Below are positions 1 to 7,312 of a DNA stretch of 24,690 nucleotides, piece by piece. The position numbers and the translations under genes were made by a program. The notes under the pieces are model-generated. The model had not been told where the DNA came from. It saw only the letters and a list, made by a program, of their open reading frames with translations, and did not search any database. Location: the NCBI GenBank assembly GCA_016303085.1, contig JAEDMI010000012.1:1-24690 (forward strand), given 5' to 3'. Every line of letters starts with the position of its first letter. Positions within the stretch are counted from its first letter, which is position 1. This DNA comes from Acetatifactor sp. (GTDB lineage Bacteria > Bacillota > Clostridia > Lachnospirales > Lachnospiraceae).

Positions 1-177
1 CTTTCCTGGACCTTTGAGGAGGTTGACAAGAAGCTTCAGAATATCATGGTAAACATCTTCCATAATCTTGACGATGCGGCAAAGAAGTACGGTATGGAGG
101 GCAACTACGTTGCAGGTGCCAACATTGCAGGTTTCCTGAAGGTTGCTGATGCTATGACCGCACAGGGTATTGTTTAA
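1..177 (+). CDS. gdhA: NADP-type glutamate dehydrogenase, C-terminal 58 residues (partial)
   Basis: This is the 3' end of a gene that begins before the window. Frame 1 is open from base 1 to a TAA at 175-177 and gives 58 residues ending in ...TAQGIV. The segment with LSWTFEEVDKKL, then NIF, YVAGANIAGFLKVADAM, matches the conserved C-terminal helix of hexameric glutamate dehydrogenases, which interconvert glutamate and 2-oxoglutarate plus ammonia in the cytoplasm. In this family the GANIAGF stretch is nearly invariant, so the family call is firm. Use of NADP rather than NAD is inferred from similarity to the E. coli GdhA-type tail, because the nucleotide-binding domain is not in view. A strong terminator follows 30 bases downstream, so this gene ends its transcription unit. 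Confidence 0.9.
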   Translation, partial: LSWTFEEVDKKLQNIMVNIFHNLDDAAKKYGMEGNYVAGANIAGFLKVADAMTAQGIV

Positions 178-207
178 TAATAAAATAACAGAGATATATA
201 GGTGTGT

Positions 208-238
208 GAGGACTGTCCGGAAGGGCAGTCCTCTTTTT
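208..238 (+). terminator. Intrinsic terminator of gdhA
   Basis: GAGGACTG (208-215) pairs with CAGTCCTC (226-233). The stem continues through 217-218 with 223-224 to a GGAA tetraloop (219-222). Five T residues follow directly at 234-238. This is a textbook Rho-independent terminator just after the glutamate dehydrogenase stop codon. Confidence 0.93.
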
Positions 239-1039
239 GCGGTTGCGGTTCGGAGGCAACTTTGAACAGATATTCCGCGCTTATGTTACCCGGGATATCT
301 ATGAGGAGGACAGAGCTTTTTTCTTAGAACTTGCAAATCTGCAGGATATGATTTCATATTTACGAACCAATGGAAGGCGGAGAGACGGGACTTTTTTGTA
401 CTGTGAGATGAGAGCAGAACCGGTGGGAACGGAAACAGGGATAGAGGATAAGGTGTCATCCCTGTAGAGGTAGGGAGCAGTATTAGAAATGATGTATGCC
501 GGCTGCACATTGTTCCGGTTCAGGATGAAGCGGGATGGCATCGAGAGACTACCTTTTTGGCAGAGGATATTTATGAGAAGTTGTGTCATTTCACAATACA
601 GTATAACGGCGAACGTCTCTATCCGAAAACGGAGTTTTTGATTCCGAAAGAATGGGGAGGGTATCCTCTCGGGACGGCGGAACGATTGGAGAACAATTAT
701 TGTACGGCTGATTTGAACAATGACGAGGAAGCGGAACAATACTGGAAATCCGTTTGGGAACCCAGCAATATTTATACCGCGGCGCAATTGATTTTTCAGT
801 CTGAAGATGTATCGCTTGAGGAAACGGTTTATGAGCTGGTTTGTGAGGAGGAAGGCCGTTCTATGCTTCTGTGGGCGGATGAGACGGAGTTTGGCAATGT
901 GACATATGTGCTGTACGAGGAAGGACTTTATGATTTCTATATTGTCGGATACTTGGGTAACATGGAGGGCTTTGAAAAGATGATACAGGTGGATTATCAT
1001 TTTGAATTGGAAATAAGGGAAGAAAGAGAGGAATTGTAA
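210..1039 (+). pseudogene. Decayed, frameshifted gene of unknown family
   Basis: Two consecutive open stretches lie in different frames. The first (stop at 465-467) has no ATG start with a Shine-Dalgarno site; its first possible start is a TTG inside the preceding terminator. The second is open from 452 to a TAA at 1037-1039 and has no ATG until about 862. They overlap near 447-455, where a one-base shift would join ...TGIEDK to GVIPVEVGSS and give one reading frame of about 275 residues. Both halves look like real protein: acidic, rich in Glu, Tyr and Trp, with regular hydrophobic spacing and no low-complexity runs. No promoter or ribosome site precedes them, so the 5' end also seems lost. 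I do not recognise the family. The C-terminal part (LYDFYIVGYLGNMEGFEKM) is only faintly like DUF4367-type tails, too weak to assign. A sequencing error at the shift cannot be excluded. Confidence 0.55.
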
Positions 1040-1078
1040 TAGCAGGTAGTTTTGATTGTATTAATTTCACAAATTATC

Positions 1079-1106
1079 TTGAATATTATACGAAAAGTGG
1101 TAAAAT
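1079..1106 (+). promoter_or_regulatory. Predicted sigma-A promoter of the diguanylate cyclase gene
   Basis: A -35 element TTGAAT (1079-1084) and a -10 element TAAAAT (1101-1106) are separated by 16 bases. TGG directly before the -10 gives an extended -10 (TGn). The start codon follows 34 bases after the -10, with AGGGGA as ribosome site near 1128-1133. Confidence 0.6.
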
Positions 1107-1140
1107 AGTACCAGATAATTTTTTTCAGGGGACATGATGA

Positions 1141-2808
1141 ATGAAAAAGATAAGAGAGGGTGTACTGTTTAAAAGTTTACTACGAATCTGCATACTGGTT
1201 CTCTTTTTCGGAGTTATCGGCTTCCCTTCACAAGCAGCTGAAGGTGAAAGCAGAGTACTGTTCATCAGTTCTTACTCCTATGCATGGGATCAGGTGCGGA
1301 TGCAGATAGACGGTATCAGGGCTGAACTGGGAGACGATATTGTTCTGGATTATGAATTTATGGACACAAAGAGGGTTGCCACAGAGGAAGCGATACAGCT
1401 GTTTTATGATGGCCTTGCATACAGACTTTCCATGGTGGAGCCCTATGATGCAGTGATTCTCGGAGATGATGCGGCACTGAAATTTGCTTTGGAATACCAG
1501 GATGAGCTGTTTAAAGGAATTCCCCTGTTTTTTGAAGGAGTAAACGACGAAGAACTTGCCATGAAGGCAGCGGAAAACCCGCTTATATCAGGTGTTATTG
1601 AAAAGCTGTCGGTGGAAAAGAATATCGAACTTGGACTGATGATAAATCCGGATGCCAAGAGAGTTGTCGCAATTTTGGATGACAGCATCACGGGAGAAGC
1701 AGAGAGAAAGAGATTTTATAAATACGCGGAACAGTATCCGGATTTGGAGTTCGACGAAATCAATACCTCAAAGTTGAGAACCTTTTCACTGCGCTATGAA
1801 CTGGGAAATCTTCCGAAGGATACCATATTAATTTACGTTGTGATGACGGAAGATGCGGACGGAAGAATATATACAAACAATCAGTCGATACAATTGATTA
1901 CAGAGTGCGCAAAGGTGCCGGTCCTGCGTATGGTGGACGGTGGAATTGGCGAGGGAATACTGGGCGGAAATGTAGTTTCCATGTATAAGTCGGGCGAGAT
2001 AGCGGCAAAGATGGCAAAGGCCGTGATAAACGGTACTCCGGCAGACAGTATTGAACTTGTGACGGAAAGCCCGCAGATTTACCGCGTAGATGCATTGGTT
2101 ATGGAGCGCTTCGGAATCAGCTTTTCCGTATTGCCGGAGGGAACGGATATTATTAATAAAAAGGTTTCTTTCTTTGAAAGAAATAGAGAAGTGATGATTC
2201 CGGGATGTATTCTGATTGCTGGTTTGATGGTAGTTATGATATGGGTCTTTGTGGATAACCAGCGGCGTCGTGTGCTGATGAAGGAATTGGAGGATGCAAG
2301 AAAAATTCTGGAGTCGGCGTCTCAGCATGACTTCCTGACGGGAATTCCCAACAGGAATAAATTTATGGGAGACTTGAATCGTCTGGTGGAAGAGAAGCGT
2401 CCCTGTACGGTAATCATGATAGATATCGACGACTTTAAAAATATTAACGACACATTAGGTCATACCGCAGGTGACGAAGCTCTGGTTCAGGTAGCTGCCA
2501 GATTAAAAGAGATGGAATCACAGATATTAACACCTTATCGGTATGCGGGAGACGAGTTTATACTGATTTTACAGAGTAATCAGGGTAAAATCGTTGAAAA
2601 AACGGCATATCAGTGCAGACAGGTGTTTACGAAACCCTTTGTTTTAAACGGTAATAAGGCGAAGGTATGCGGAAGTATCGGAATTGCATCTTACCCTAAA
2701 GATACAGATAATGTGGAACAGTTGATTGTTTATGCGGACGATGCCATGTATCACGTAAAGAAGAACGGAAAGAACGATTTCGCGTATTACTGCGGCAAGG
2801 AAGAATAA
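1141..2808 (+). CDS. Membrane sensor diguanylate cyclase (periplasmic-binding-like sensor, TM helix, GGDEF)
   Basis: The 555-residue product should make cyclic di-GMP from two GTP at the membrane in response to an external ligand. Residues 1-32 form a signal peptide (basic start, hydrophobic core, cleavage near SQA-A). Residues 37-320 resemble the ABC_sub_bind (TrpX-like) periplasmic-binding fold: it opens with RVLFISSYSYAWDQV and has Rossmann-like strands such as AVILGDDAALKFA and RVVAILDDS. One transmembrane helix spans about 351-371, followed by a short coiled linker and a GGDEF domain from about 388. The domain has DFLTGIPNRNKF, the metal-binding MIDIDDFKNIND and the signature AGDEF at 469-473. 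The first Gly of GGDEF is Ala, a variant found in active enzymes. The RxxD inhibitory site expected five residues before the signature is absent (S and L at those positions), so product inhibition through this site is not expected. The gene stands alone between its own promoter and terminator. Confidence 0.9.
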   Translation: MKKIREGVLFKSLLRICILVLFFGVIGFPSQAAEGESRVLFISSYSYAWDQVRMQIDGIRAELGDDIVLDYEFMDTKRVATEEAIQLFYDGLAYRLSMVEPYDAVILGDDAALKFALEYQDELFKGIPLFFEGVNDEELAMKAAENPLISGVIEKLSVEKNIELGLMINPDAKRVVAILDDSITGEAERKRFYKYAEQYPDLEFDEINTSKLRTFSLRYELGNLPKDTILIYVVMTEDADGRIYTNNQSIQLITECAKVPVLRMVDGGIGEGILGGNVVSMYKSGEIAAKMAKAVINGTPADSIELVTESPQIYRVDALVMERFGISFSVLPEGTDIINKKVSFFERNREVMIPGCILIAGLMVVMIWVFVDNQRRRVLMKELEDARKILESASQHDFLTGIPNRNKFMGDLNRLVEEKRPCTVIMIDIDDFKNINDTLGHTAGDEALVQVAARLKEMESQILTPYRYAGDEFILILQSNQGKIVEKTAYQCRQVFTKPFVLNGNKAKVCGSIGIASYPKDTDNVEQLIVYADDAMYHVKKNGKNDFAYYCGKEE

Positions 2809-2820
2809 ACTGTTTTGTAA

Positions 2821-2854
2821 AAGAAGGCTCATGGTGTAGGAGCCTTCTTTTTTT
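2821..2854 (+). terminator. Intrinsic terminator of the diguanylate cyclase gene
   Basis: AAGAAGGCTC (2821-2830) pairs perfectly with GAGCCTTCTT (2840-2849) around a 9-base loop, and the T tract runs to 2854. It lies 13 bases after the stop codon. Confidence 0.93.
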
Positions 2855-2887
2855 GTAAGAAACTTGTTCAATGGAATTATATAAGTG

Positions 2888-2916
2888 TAGCAATATGGCA
2901 AAAAAATTGATATAAT
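2888..2916 (+). promoter_or_regulatory. Predicted promoter of the rnhA-rluF-ligA-metA cluster
   Basis: A perfect -10 box TATAAT (2911-2916) is preceded by TGA, an extended -10. The hexamer 17 bases upstream (TAGCAA, 2888-2893) is a poor -35, so the extended -10 probably carries most of the activity. It sits between the preceding terminator and the first gene of the cluster, about 50 bases before its start. Confidence 0.55.
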
Positions 2917-2968
2917 CAAACAGACGGCTGAAAAGGACGGTAGGATAACGGTAACGCGAGGAGCAGAT

Positions 2969-3637
2969 ATGGCGACAAAGAAGGTGTATGCTGTAAAAAC
3001 AGGAAAAGTAACAGGTGTATTTTATACGTGGGAAGAGTGTAAGGCCTCTGTAGAGGGGTATCCGGGGGCAGAATACAAGGGTTTTTCCTGCCCTGAGGAA
3101 GCCAAAGCTTATCTTGGGAAAGCGGTACAGATATCGACCGACGAGGAATTGCCGGAGCAGGGAGAACTTCTGGCCTATGTGGACGGAAGCTATGACGATT
3201 CTCTGAAAAAGTACGCTTTTGGATGTGTGTTTTTACTGGCAGACGGAAGAGTTTTTACACAGTACGGCAACGGAGACAATGAACAGTCCCTTCAACATCG
3301 CAATGTGACGGGGGAGATGCTGGGAGCCATGTATGCGGTGAAGTTTGCAATGTTCAACGGGTTTCGGAAAATGGAACTCAGATATGATTATCAGGGAATT
3401 GAAAAGTGGGTTACGGGAGAGTGGCGTTCCAAGACAGAATTGACCGGAAAGTATGCAGATGCTATGCGGGAGTGGGGAAAAAGCATTGAAATAAAGTTCA
3501 CGAAAGTGGCAGCCCACGCAAATGTGAAGTATAATGAACTGGCAGACAGAATGGCAAAGACCGGACTTACGGAAGGAGACGGTGTGCCGAAGGTATGCCG
3601 GTTAGAGGATATGGAAGAATGGAAGCAATGCGATTAA
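2969..3637 (+). CDS. rnhA: Ribonuclease H1 with N-terminal hybrid-binding domain
   Basis: This 222-residue enzyme cleaves the RNA strand of RNA:DNA hybrids (R-loops, primer remnants) in the cytoplasm. Residues 3-50 form the small RNase H1 hybrid-binding domain (VYAVKTGKVTGVFYTWEEC and a YKGF motif), also known from caulimovirus viroplasmin. The catalytic RNase H fold begins near residue 68. The metal-binding acidic residues are all visible: D72 in YVDGS, E116 in TGEMLGA, D140 in YDYQGI and D193 in NELADRMAK; H183 is in the catalytic loop HANVKYNELAD. AGGAG lies 8-12 bases before the ATG. It is the first gene of the cluster, and its last 19 bases overlap the next gene, which suggests coupled translation. 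The bacterial RNase HI with this N-terminal domain is well known, and nothing seems missing. Confidence 0.93.
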   Translation: MATKKVYAVKTGKVTGVFYTWEECKASVEGYPGAEYKGFSCPEEAKAYLGKAVQISTDEELPEQGELLAYVDGSYDDSLKKYAFGCVFLLADGRVFTQYGNGDNEQSLQHRNVTGEMLGAMYAVKFAMFNGFRKMELRYDYQGIEKWVTGEWRSKTELTGKYADAMREWGKSIEIKFTKVAAHANVKYNELADRMAKTGLTEGDGVPKVCRLEDMEEWKQCD

Positions 3638-4341
3638 ATAAATTTCTTGCTCATTGCGGTGTCTGCTCCAGAAGAGAAGCGGATAAGCTGATAGAGCAGG
3701 GGAAAGTAAAGGTAAACGGTTTCTTTCCAAGCCCGGGGCAGTCAGTGAGTGCTGAGGATGAGATTACGATAGGAGGAAAGCCGGTTCAGGGACAGAAAAG
3801 GACAGTAGTGCTGGCGTTTTACAAGCCGGTGGGCGTAACCTGCACGGAGAGAGATGCTCACGCGGAAAAGGTGATTACTGATTTGATTCACTATCCCATT
3901 CGGGTTACGTATGCGGGAAGACTGGACAAGGATTCGGAGGGACTTTTGCTTCTGACCAACGACGGGAACCTGATTCAGGGTATGATGAAAGGTTCAAATC
4001 GTCATGAAAAGGAATATGTGGTAAAAGTTGATAAAGAAATAACACCTGATTTTTTAAGCAAAATGTCTGAAGGTGTGTATTTAAGGGATTTGAATGTAAA
4101 AACAAGGGAATGCGAATTGGAAAAAATCGGAAAATATACATTTAAAATTATACTGACTCAAGGAGTCAACAGGCAGATCAGGAGAATGTGTGCAGTCTTT
4201 GGATATCAGGTGAAGAATTTGAAACGGGTAAGAGTGATGCATGTTACGTTGGGTAGCTTAAAGCCGGGAGAGTATTTTGAACTGCCGGAGGAGGATGTAC
4301 AAAAGCTGTATCGGGACTGTGGGATGAGTTATAAAAAATAA
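3619..4341 (+). CDS. rluF: 23S rRNA pseudouridine synthase, RluF type (S4 domain)
   Basis: The enzyme isomerises a uridine of 23S rRNA to pseudouridine. Residues 4-45 form an S4 RNA-binding domain (MRLNKFLAHCGVCSRREADK and then GKVKVNG). The RsuA/RluB/E/F catalytic motif follows: GRLDKDSEGLLLLTND, with the nucleophilic Asp at 103 (counted from 3619). Further on come HEKEYVVKVDK and QGVNRQIRRMC, and these match the RluF branch better than RluB. I chose the ATG at 3619 because AGAGGA lies 9 bases upstream; the ATG at 3628 also gives a complete S4 domain, and the longer reading from 3595 has no good ribosome site. The gene overlaps the end of rnhA by 19 bases and ends 23 bases before ligA. The family is certain; the exact target uridine is inferred. 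Confidence 0.9.
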   Translation: MEAMRLNKFLAHCGVCSRREADKLIEQGKVKVNGFFPSPGQSVSAEDEITIGGKPVQGQKRTVVLAFYKPVGVTCTERDAHAEKVITDLIHYPIRVTYAGRLDKDSEGLLLLTNDGNLIQGMMKGSNRHEKEYVVKVDKEITPDFLSKMSEGVYLRDLNVKTRECELEKIGKYTFKIILTQGVNRQIRRMCAVFGYQVKNLKRVRVMHVTLGSLKPGEYFELPEEDVQKLYRDCGMSYKK

Positions 4342-4364
4342 ATTTGGAATAGGTGGAACACAAT

Positions 4365-6338
4365 ATGCAGTCAGAAAGTTTGGAACGAATCAAATATTTA
4401 GTGGATGTGTTAAACAAGGCATCCAGGGCGTATTATGCTGAAGACAGGGAAATCATGAGCAATTTGGAGTATGATGCGCTTTATGATGAACTACAGACGC
4501 TGGAGCAGGAAACCGGAGTTGTACTGACGAACAGCCCCACAATCAGTGTAGGCTATGAAGCTGTGGAAGAACTGCCCAAGGAGCGTCACGTGTCGCCAAT
4601 GCTTTCTCTGGGCAAAACAAAAAGCAGGGAAGAGCTGCGGGAGTGGCTGCAAGGGAATCCTGCAATTTTAAGCTGGAAACTGGATGGATTGACCGTAGTA
4701 CTAACGTACCATGACGGAAAACTTGCAAAAGCCCTTACCCGTGGAAACGGAGAAATCGGTGAAGTCGTTACAAACAATGCAAGGACTTTTAAAAATGTTC
4801 CCTTGAACATACCCTTTACGGGCGAACTGGTGGTAAGAGGAGAAGCTGTAATCACTTATTCCGACTTTGAACGGATGAATGCGGAAATTGAGGATGCGGA
4901 GGCCAGATACAAAAATCCCAGAAATCTCTGCAGCGGCTCTGTGCGCCAGTTGAACAATGAAATTACCGCAAAGAGAAACGTGCGCTTTTATGCCTATTCT
5001 CTTATCAGTGCGGAAAACACGGATTTTCACAATTCTCAGGAAGAGCAATTCGAGTTTTTGCAGAAGCAGGGGTTTGAGGTGGTGGAGCACTATTTGGTGA
5101 CAGAGGAAAATATTCTGGATACCATTGCACTGTTTGAGAAAAAAATTGAAAGTTACGATATCCCTTCGGACGGGTTGGTGCTTAGCTATGATGATATTGC
5201 TTACGGCCGTTCTCTGGGCAGAACGGCAAAGTTTCCGAGACATTCCATTGCCTTTAAGTGGGCAGACGAATTGAGGGAGACAACTCTGAAGGAAATAGAA
5301 TGGAGCGCCAGCCGTACCGGGTTGATTAACCCTGTGGCAATTTTTGAGCCTGTGGAGTTGGAGGGAACCACGGTGAGCCGCGCATCCGTGCACAATATCA
5401 GCATCATGCGGGGCTTAAAACTGGGGATTGGCGACCATATCACGGTTTATAAGGCCAACATGATTATTCCCCAGATAGCGGAGAACCTGACCTGTAGTGA
5501 CAATGTGGAAATTCCTAAAGTGTGCCCTGTCTGCGGCGGTCCCACGGAAATCAGGCAGGTAGGAGAGGCACAGTCTCTGTACTGTATCAATGAAAAATGT
5601 GCGGCAAAGCGAATCAAGGCATTTACTCTGTTTGTCAGCCGAGATGCCATGAATATAGACGGGCTTTCAGAGGCAACATTGGAAAAGTTTGTGGATATGG
5701 GATTTATCCATGAATATGCAGACCTCTATCATCTTGACAGATACAGGGATACGATTGTGGAGATGGAGGGTTTCGGAGAAAAATCTTATGGGAATCTTAT
5801 GGATAGTATTAATGCCTCCCGAAAGACCACTCTGCCCAGAGTGATTTACGGGTTGGGAATTGCCAATATCGGTGTGGCGAATGCAAAGATGCTCTGCAGA
5901 TATTTTGAATATGATTTGGAGCGAATGCAGAGCGCCGATGTGGAGACTTTAAGTACCATTGAGGGTGTGGGTGAGGTTATCGCATCGGCGTTTGCGGAGT
6001 ATATGAGAGATAAGGACAATCTGCAGAAAATTGCGCATCTCATGGCGGAATTACAGGTGGAAGTACCCGTTGCAGAGGAGGGCAGCCGGACTCTTTCCGG
6101 TCTGAATTTTGTCATTACGGGCAGTCTGAATCACTTTGCCAACAGGGGCGATTTGAAGGATATTATCGAGGCAAAAGGCGGTAAAGTGACGGGAAGTGTC
6201 ACAGGCAAGACAACCGCTCTCATAAACAATGATGTGACCTCAACCTCATCGAAGAACAAGAAAGCAAAAGAACTGGGTGTACCCGTCCTGTCGGAGGATG
6301 AGTTCCTGGCGGAATATGGTATCCCAGTAGAAGGATAA
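4365..6338 (+). CDS. ligA: NAD+-dependent DNA ligase, divergent LigA
   Basis: The 657-residue protein seals nicks in DNA using NAD+. Domain Ia is at the start (AYYAEDREIMSNLEYDALYD). The adenylation site is WKLDG with the nucleophile Lys105. The OB-fold follows near residues 310-380 and the four-cysteine zinc site is C387, C390, C407, C412. Helix-hairpin-helix repeats follow (IEGVGEVIASAF), then a BRCT domain from about 576 to the end (LSGLNFVITGSL). Length and order are those of a full LigA. Several usually conserved positions differ: the TRGDG...GEDVT motif is TRGNG...GEVVT (N128, V134), and the RAGDVIP motif reads KANMIIP (363-369). The ATG at 4365 is chosen because AGGTGG lies 8 bases upstream; a GTG at 4353 overlaps that site. 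It may be the only ligase or a second paralogue; the window cannot tell. Confidence 0.93.
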   Translation: MQSESLERIKYLVDVLNKASRAYYAEDREIMSNLEYDALYDELQTLEQETGVVLTNSPTISVGYEAVEELPKERHVSPMLSLGKTKSREELREWLQGNPAILSWKLDGLTVVLTYHDGKLAKALTRGNGEIGEVVTNNARTFKNVPLNIPFTGELVVRGEAVITYSDFERMNAEIEDAEARYKNPRNLCSGSVRQLNNEITAKRNVRFYAYSLISAENTDFHNSQEEQFEFLQKQGFEVVEHYLVTEENILDTIALFEKKIESYDIPSDGLVLSYDDIAYGRSLGRTAKFPRHSIAFKWADELRETTLKEIEWSASRTGLINPVAIFEPVELEGTTVSRASVHNISIMRGLKLGIGDHITVYKANMIIPQIAENLTCSDNVEIPKVCPVCGGPTEIRQVGEAQSLYCINEKCAAKRIKAFTLFVSRDAMNIDGLSEATLEKFVDMGFIHEYADLYHLDRYRDTIVEMEGFGEKSYGNLMDSINASRKTTLPRVIYGLGIANIGVANAKMLCRYFEYDLERMQSADVETLSTIEGVGEVIASAFAEYMRDKDNLQKIAHLMAELQVEVPVAEEGSRTLSGLNFVITGSLNHFANRGDLKDIIEAKGGKVTGSVTGKTTALINNDVTSTSSKNKKAKELGVPVLSEDEFLAEYGIPVEG

Positions 6339-6358
6339 GAAAGTCAGAGGAAAAGAAA

Positions 6359-7267
6359 ATGCCGATTAAAACACAGAGCGATTTACCCGCAAAAGAGATT
6401 CTGGAGAATGAAAATATATTTGTGATGGATGAATTCCGGGCAATGCATCAGGATATCCGTCCGTTGCAGGTGCTGATTTTGAACAATATGCCCATTAAGC
6501 AGGACACGGAGCTACAGCTGTTGCGTGCTCTTTCCAATACTCCGTTGCAGGTAGATGTGACATTTATGAATGTGCAGAGCCATATATCAGTCAACACTCC
6601 TGCCAGCCATCTGAACAAGTTTTACACCTCGCTGGATGAAATCAGGGACAGAAAATTCGACGGCATGATTGTTACCGGAGCGCCTGTGGAGGATATTTCC
6701 TTTGAGGAGGTGGATTACTGGGAAGAAATCTGTGAGATATTTGACTGGGCGGAAACTCATGTGACCTCCACACTGCATATATGCTGGGCAGCGCAAGCCG
6801 GATTTTACCATTATTACGGCATTAATAAGAAGCTCCTGCCACGGAAACTGTTCGGAATTTATGAGCACAGGGTTTCTAACAGAAAGATTCCTCTGGTGCG
6901 GGGCTTTGACGATATCTTTTTGGCACCTCACAGTCGCCATACTGAGACACCCCCGGAGGCAATCCATGCATGCAAAGAGCTTACTGTTCTGGCGGAATCT
7001 CCCGTAGCAGGAGTGTTCCTTGCCATTGCAGAGGGAGGAAAGAAAATATTTGTCACGGGACATCCTGAATATGACAGATATACGCTGAACAATGAATATC
7101 ACCGTGATTTGGACAAAGGTCTTCCCATTCAGATTCCGTATAATTATTATCCTGACAATGATCCCGAAAAGAGACCGCTGCTTCAGTGGCGCTCCCACAG
7201 CAACAACCTGTACAGTAACTGGCTGAACTATTACGTATATCAGGTTACACCGTATGAACTGCAGTAG
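6359..7267 (+). CDS. metA: Homoserine O-acetyltransferase (MetA family)
   Basis: This 302-residue cytoplasmic enzyme activates homoserine by O-acylation, the first committed step to methionine. The catalytic Cys142 lies in HICWAAQAG, and His235 and Glu237 lie in TGHPEYD; these positions match the numbering of characterised MetA proteins. Residue 111, in TGAPVE, is glutamate. In the family Glu111 goes with acetyl-CoA and Gly111 with succinyl-CoA (E. coli), so the product is predicted to be O-acetylhomoserine. The length is normal and there are no gaps. It lies 20 bases after ligA and 45 before the helicase gene, so it is probably cotranscribed with them. I see no SAM riboswitch or other methionine-specific leader directly upstream, so methionine control at this site is not evident. 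Confidence 0.95.
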   Translation: MPIKTQSDLPAKEILENENIFVMDEFRAMHQDIRPLQVLILNNMPIKQDTELQLLRALSNTPLQVDVTFMNVQSHISVNTPASHLNKFYTSLDEIRDRKFDGMIVTGAPVEDISFEEVDYWEEICEIFDWAETHVTSTLHICWAAQAGFYHYYGINKKLLPRKLFGIYEHRVSNRKIPLVRGFDDIFLAPHSRHTETPPEAIHACKELTVLAESPVAGVFLAIAEGGKKIFVTGHPEYDRYTLNNEYHRDLDKGLPIQIPYNYYPDNDPEKRPLLQWRSHSNNLYSNWLNYYVYQVTPYELQ

Positions 7268-7312
7268 CGGCAAAATTGCGGGAAATAGACAAACAATACC
7301 GGGAGGTGGCCT

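Noticed and set aside
299..1000. 233-residue open frame on the minus strand opposite the decayed gene
   Set aside because: The plus-strand reading has a far more protein-like composition. The minus reading is basic and low in acidic residues, has no ribosome site and resembles a shadow.
2917..2968. Possible c-di-GMP riboswitch before rnhA, close to a diguanylate cyclase gene
   Set aside because: The characteristic GEMM core elements and the two paired helices are not present; the leader is only about 50 bases.
4701..5393. 230-residue minus-strand frame
   Set aside because: It is antisense to the clearly functional ligA and has a shadow-like composition.
7268..7312. Possible methionine or SAM regulatory element around metA
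   Set aside because: The gaps on both sides of metA are only 20 and 45 bases and hold no hairpin large enough for a SAM riboswitch or T-box.
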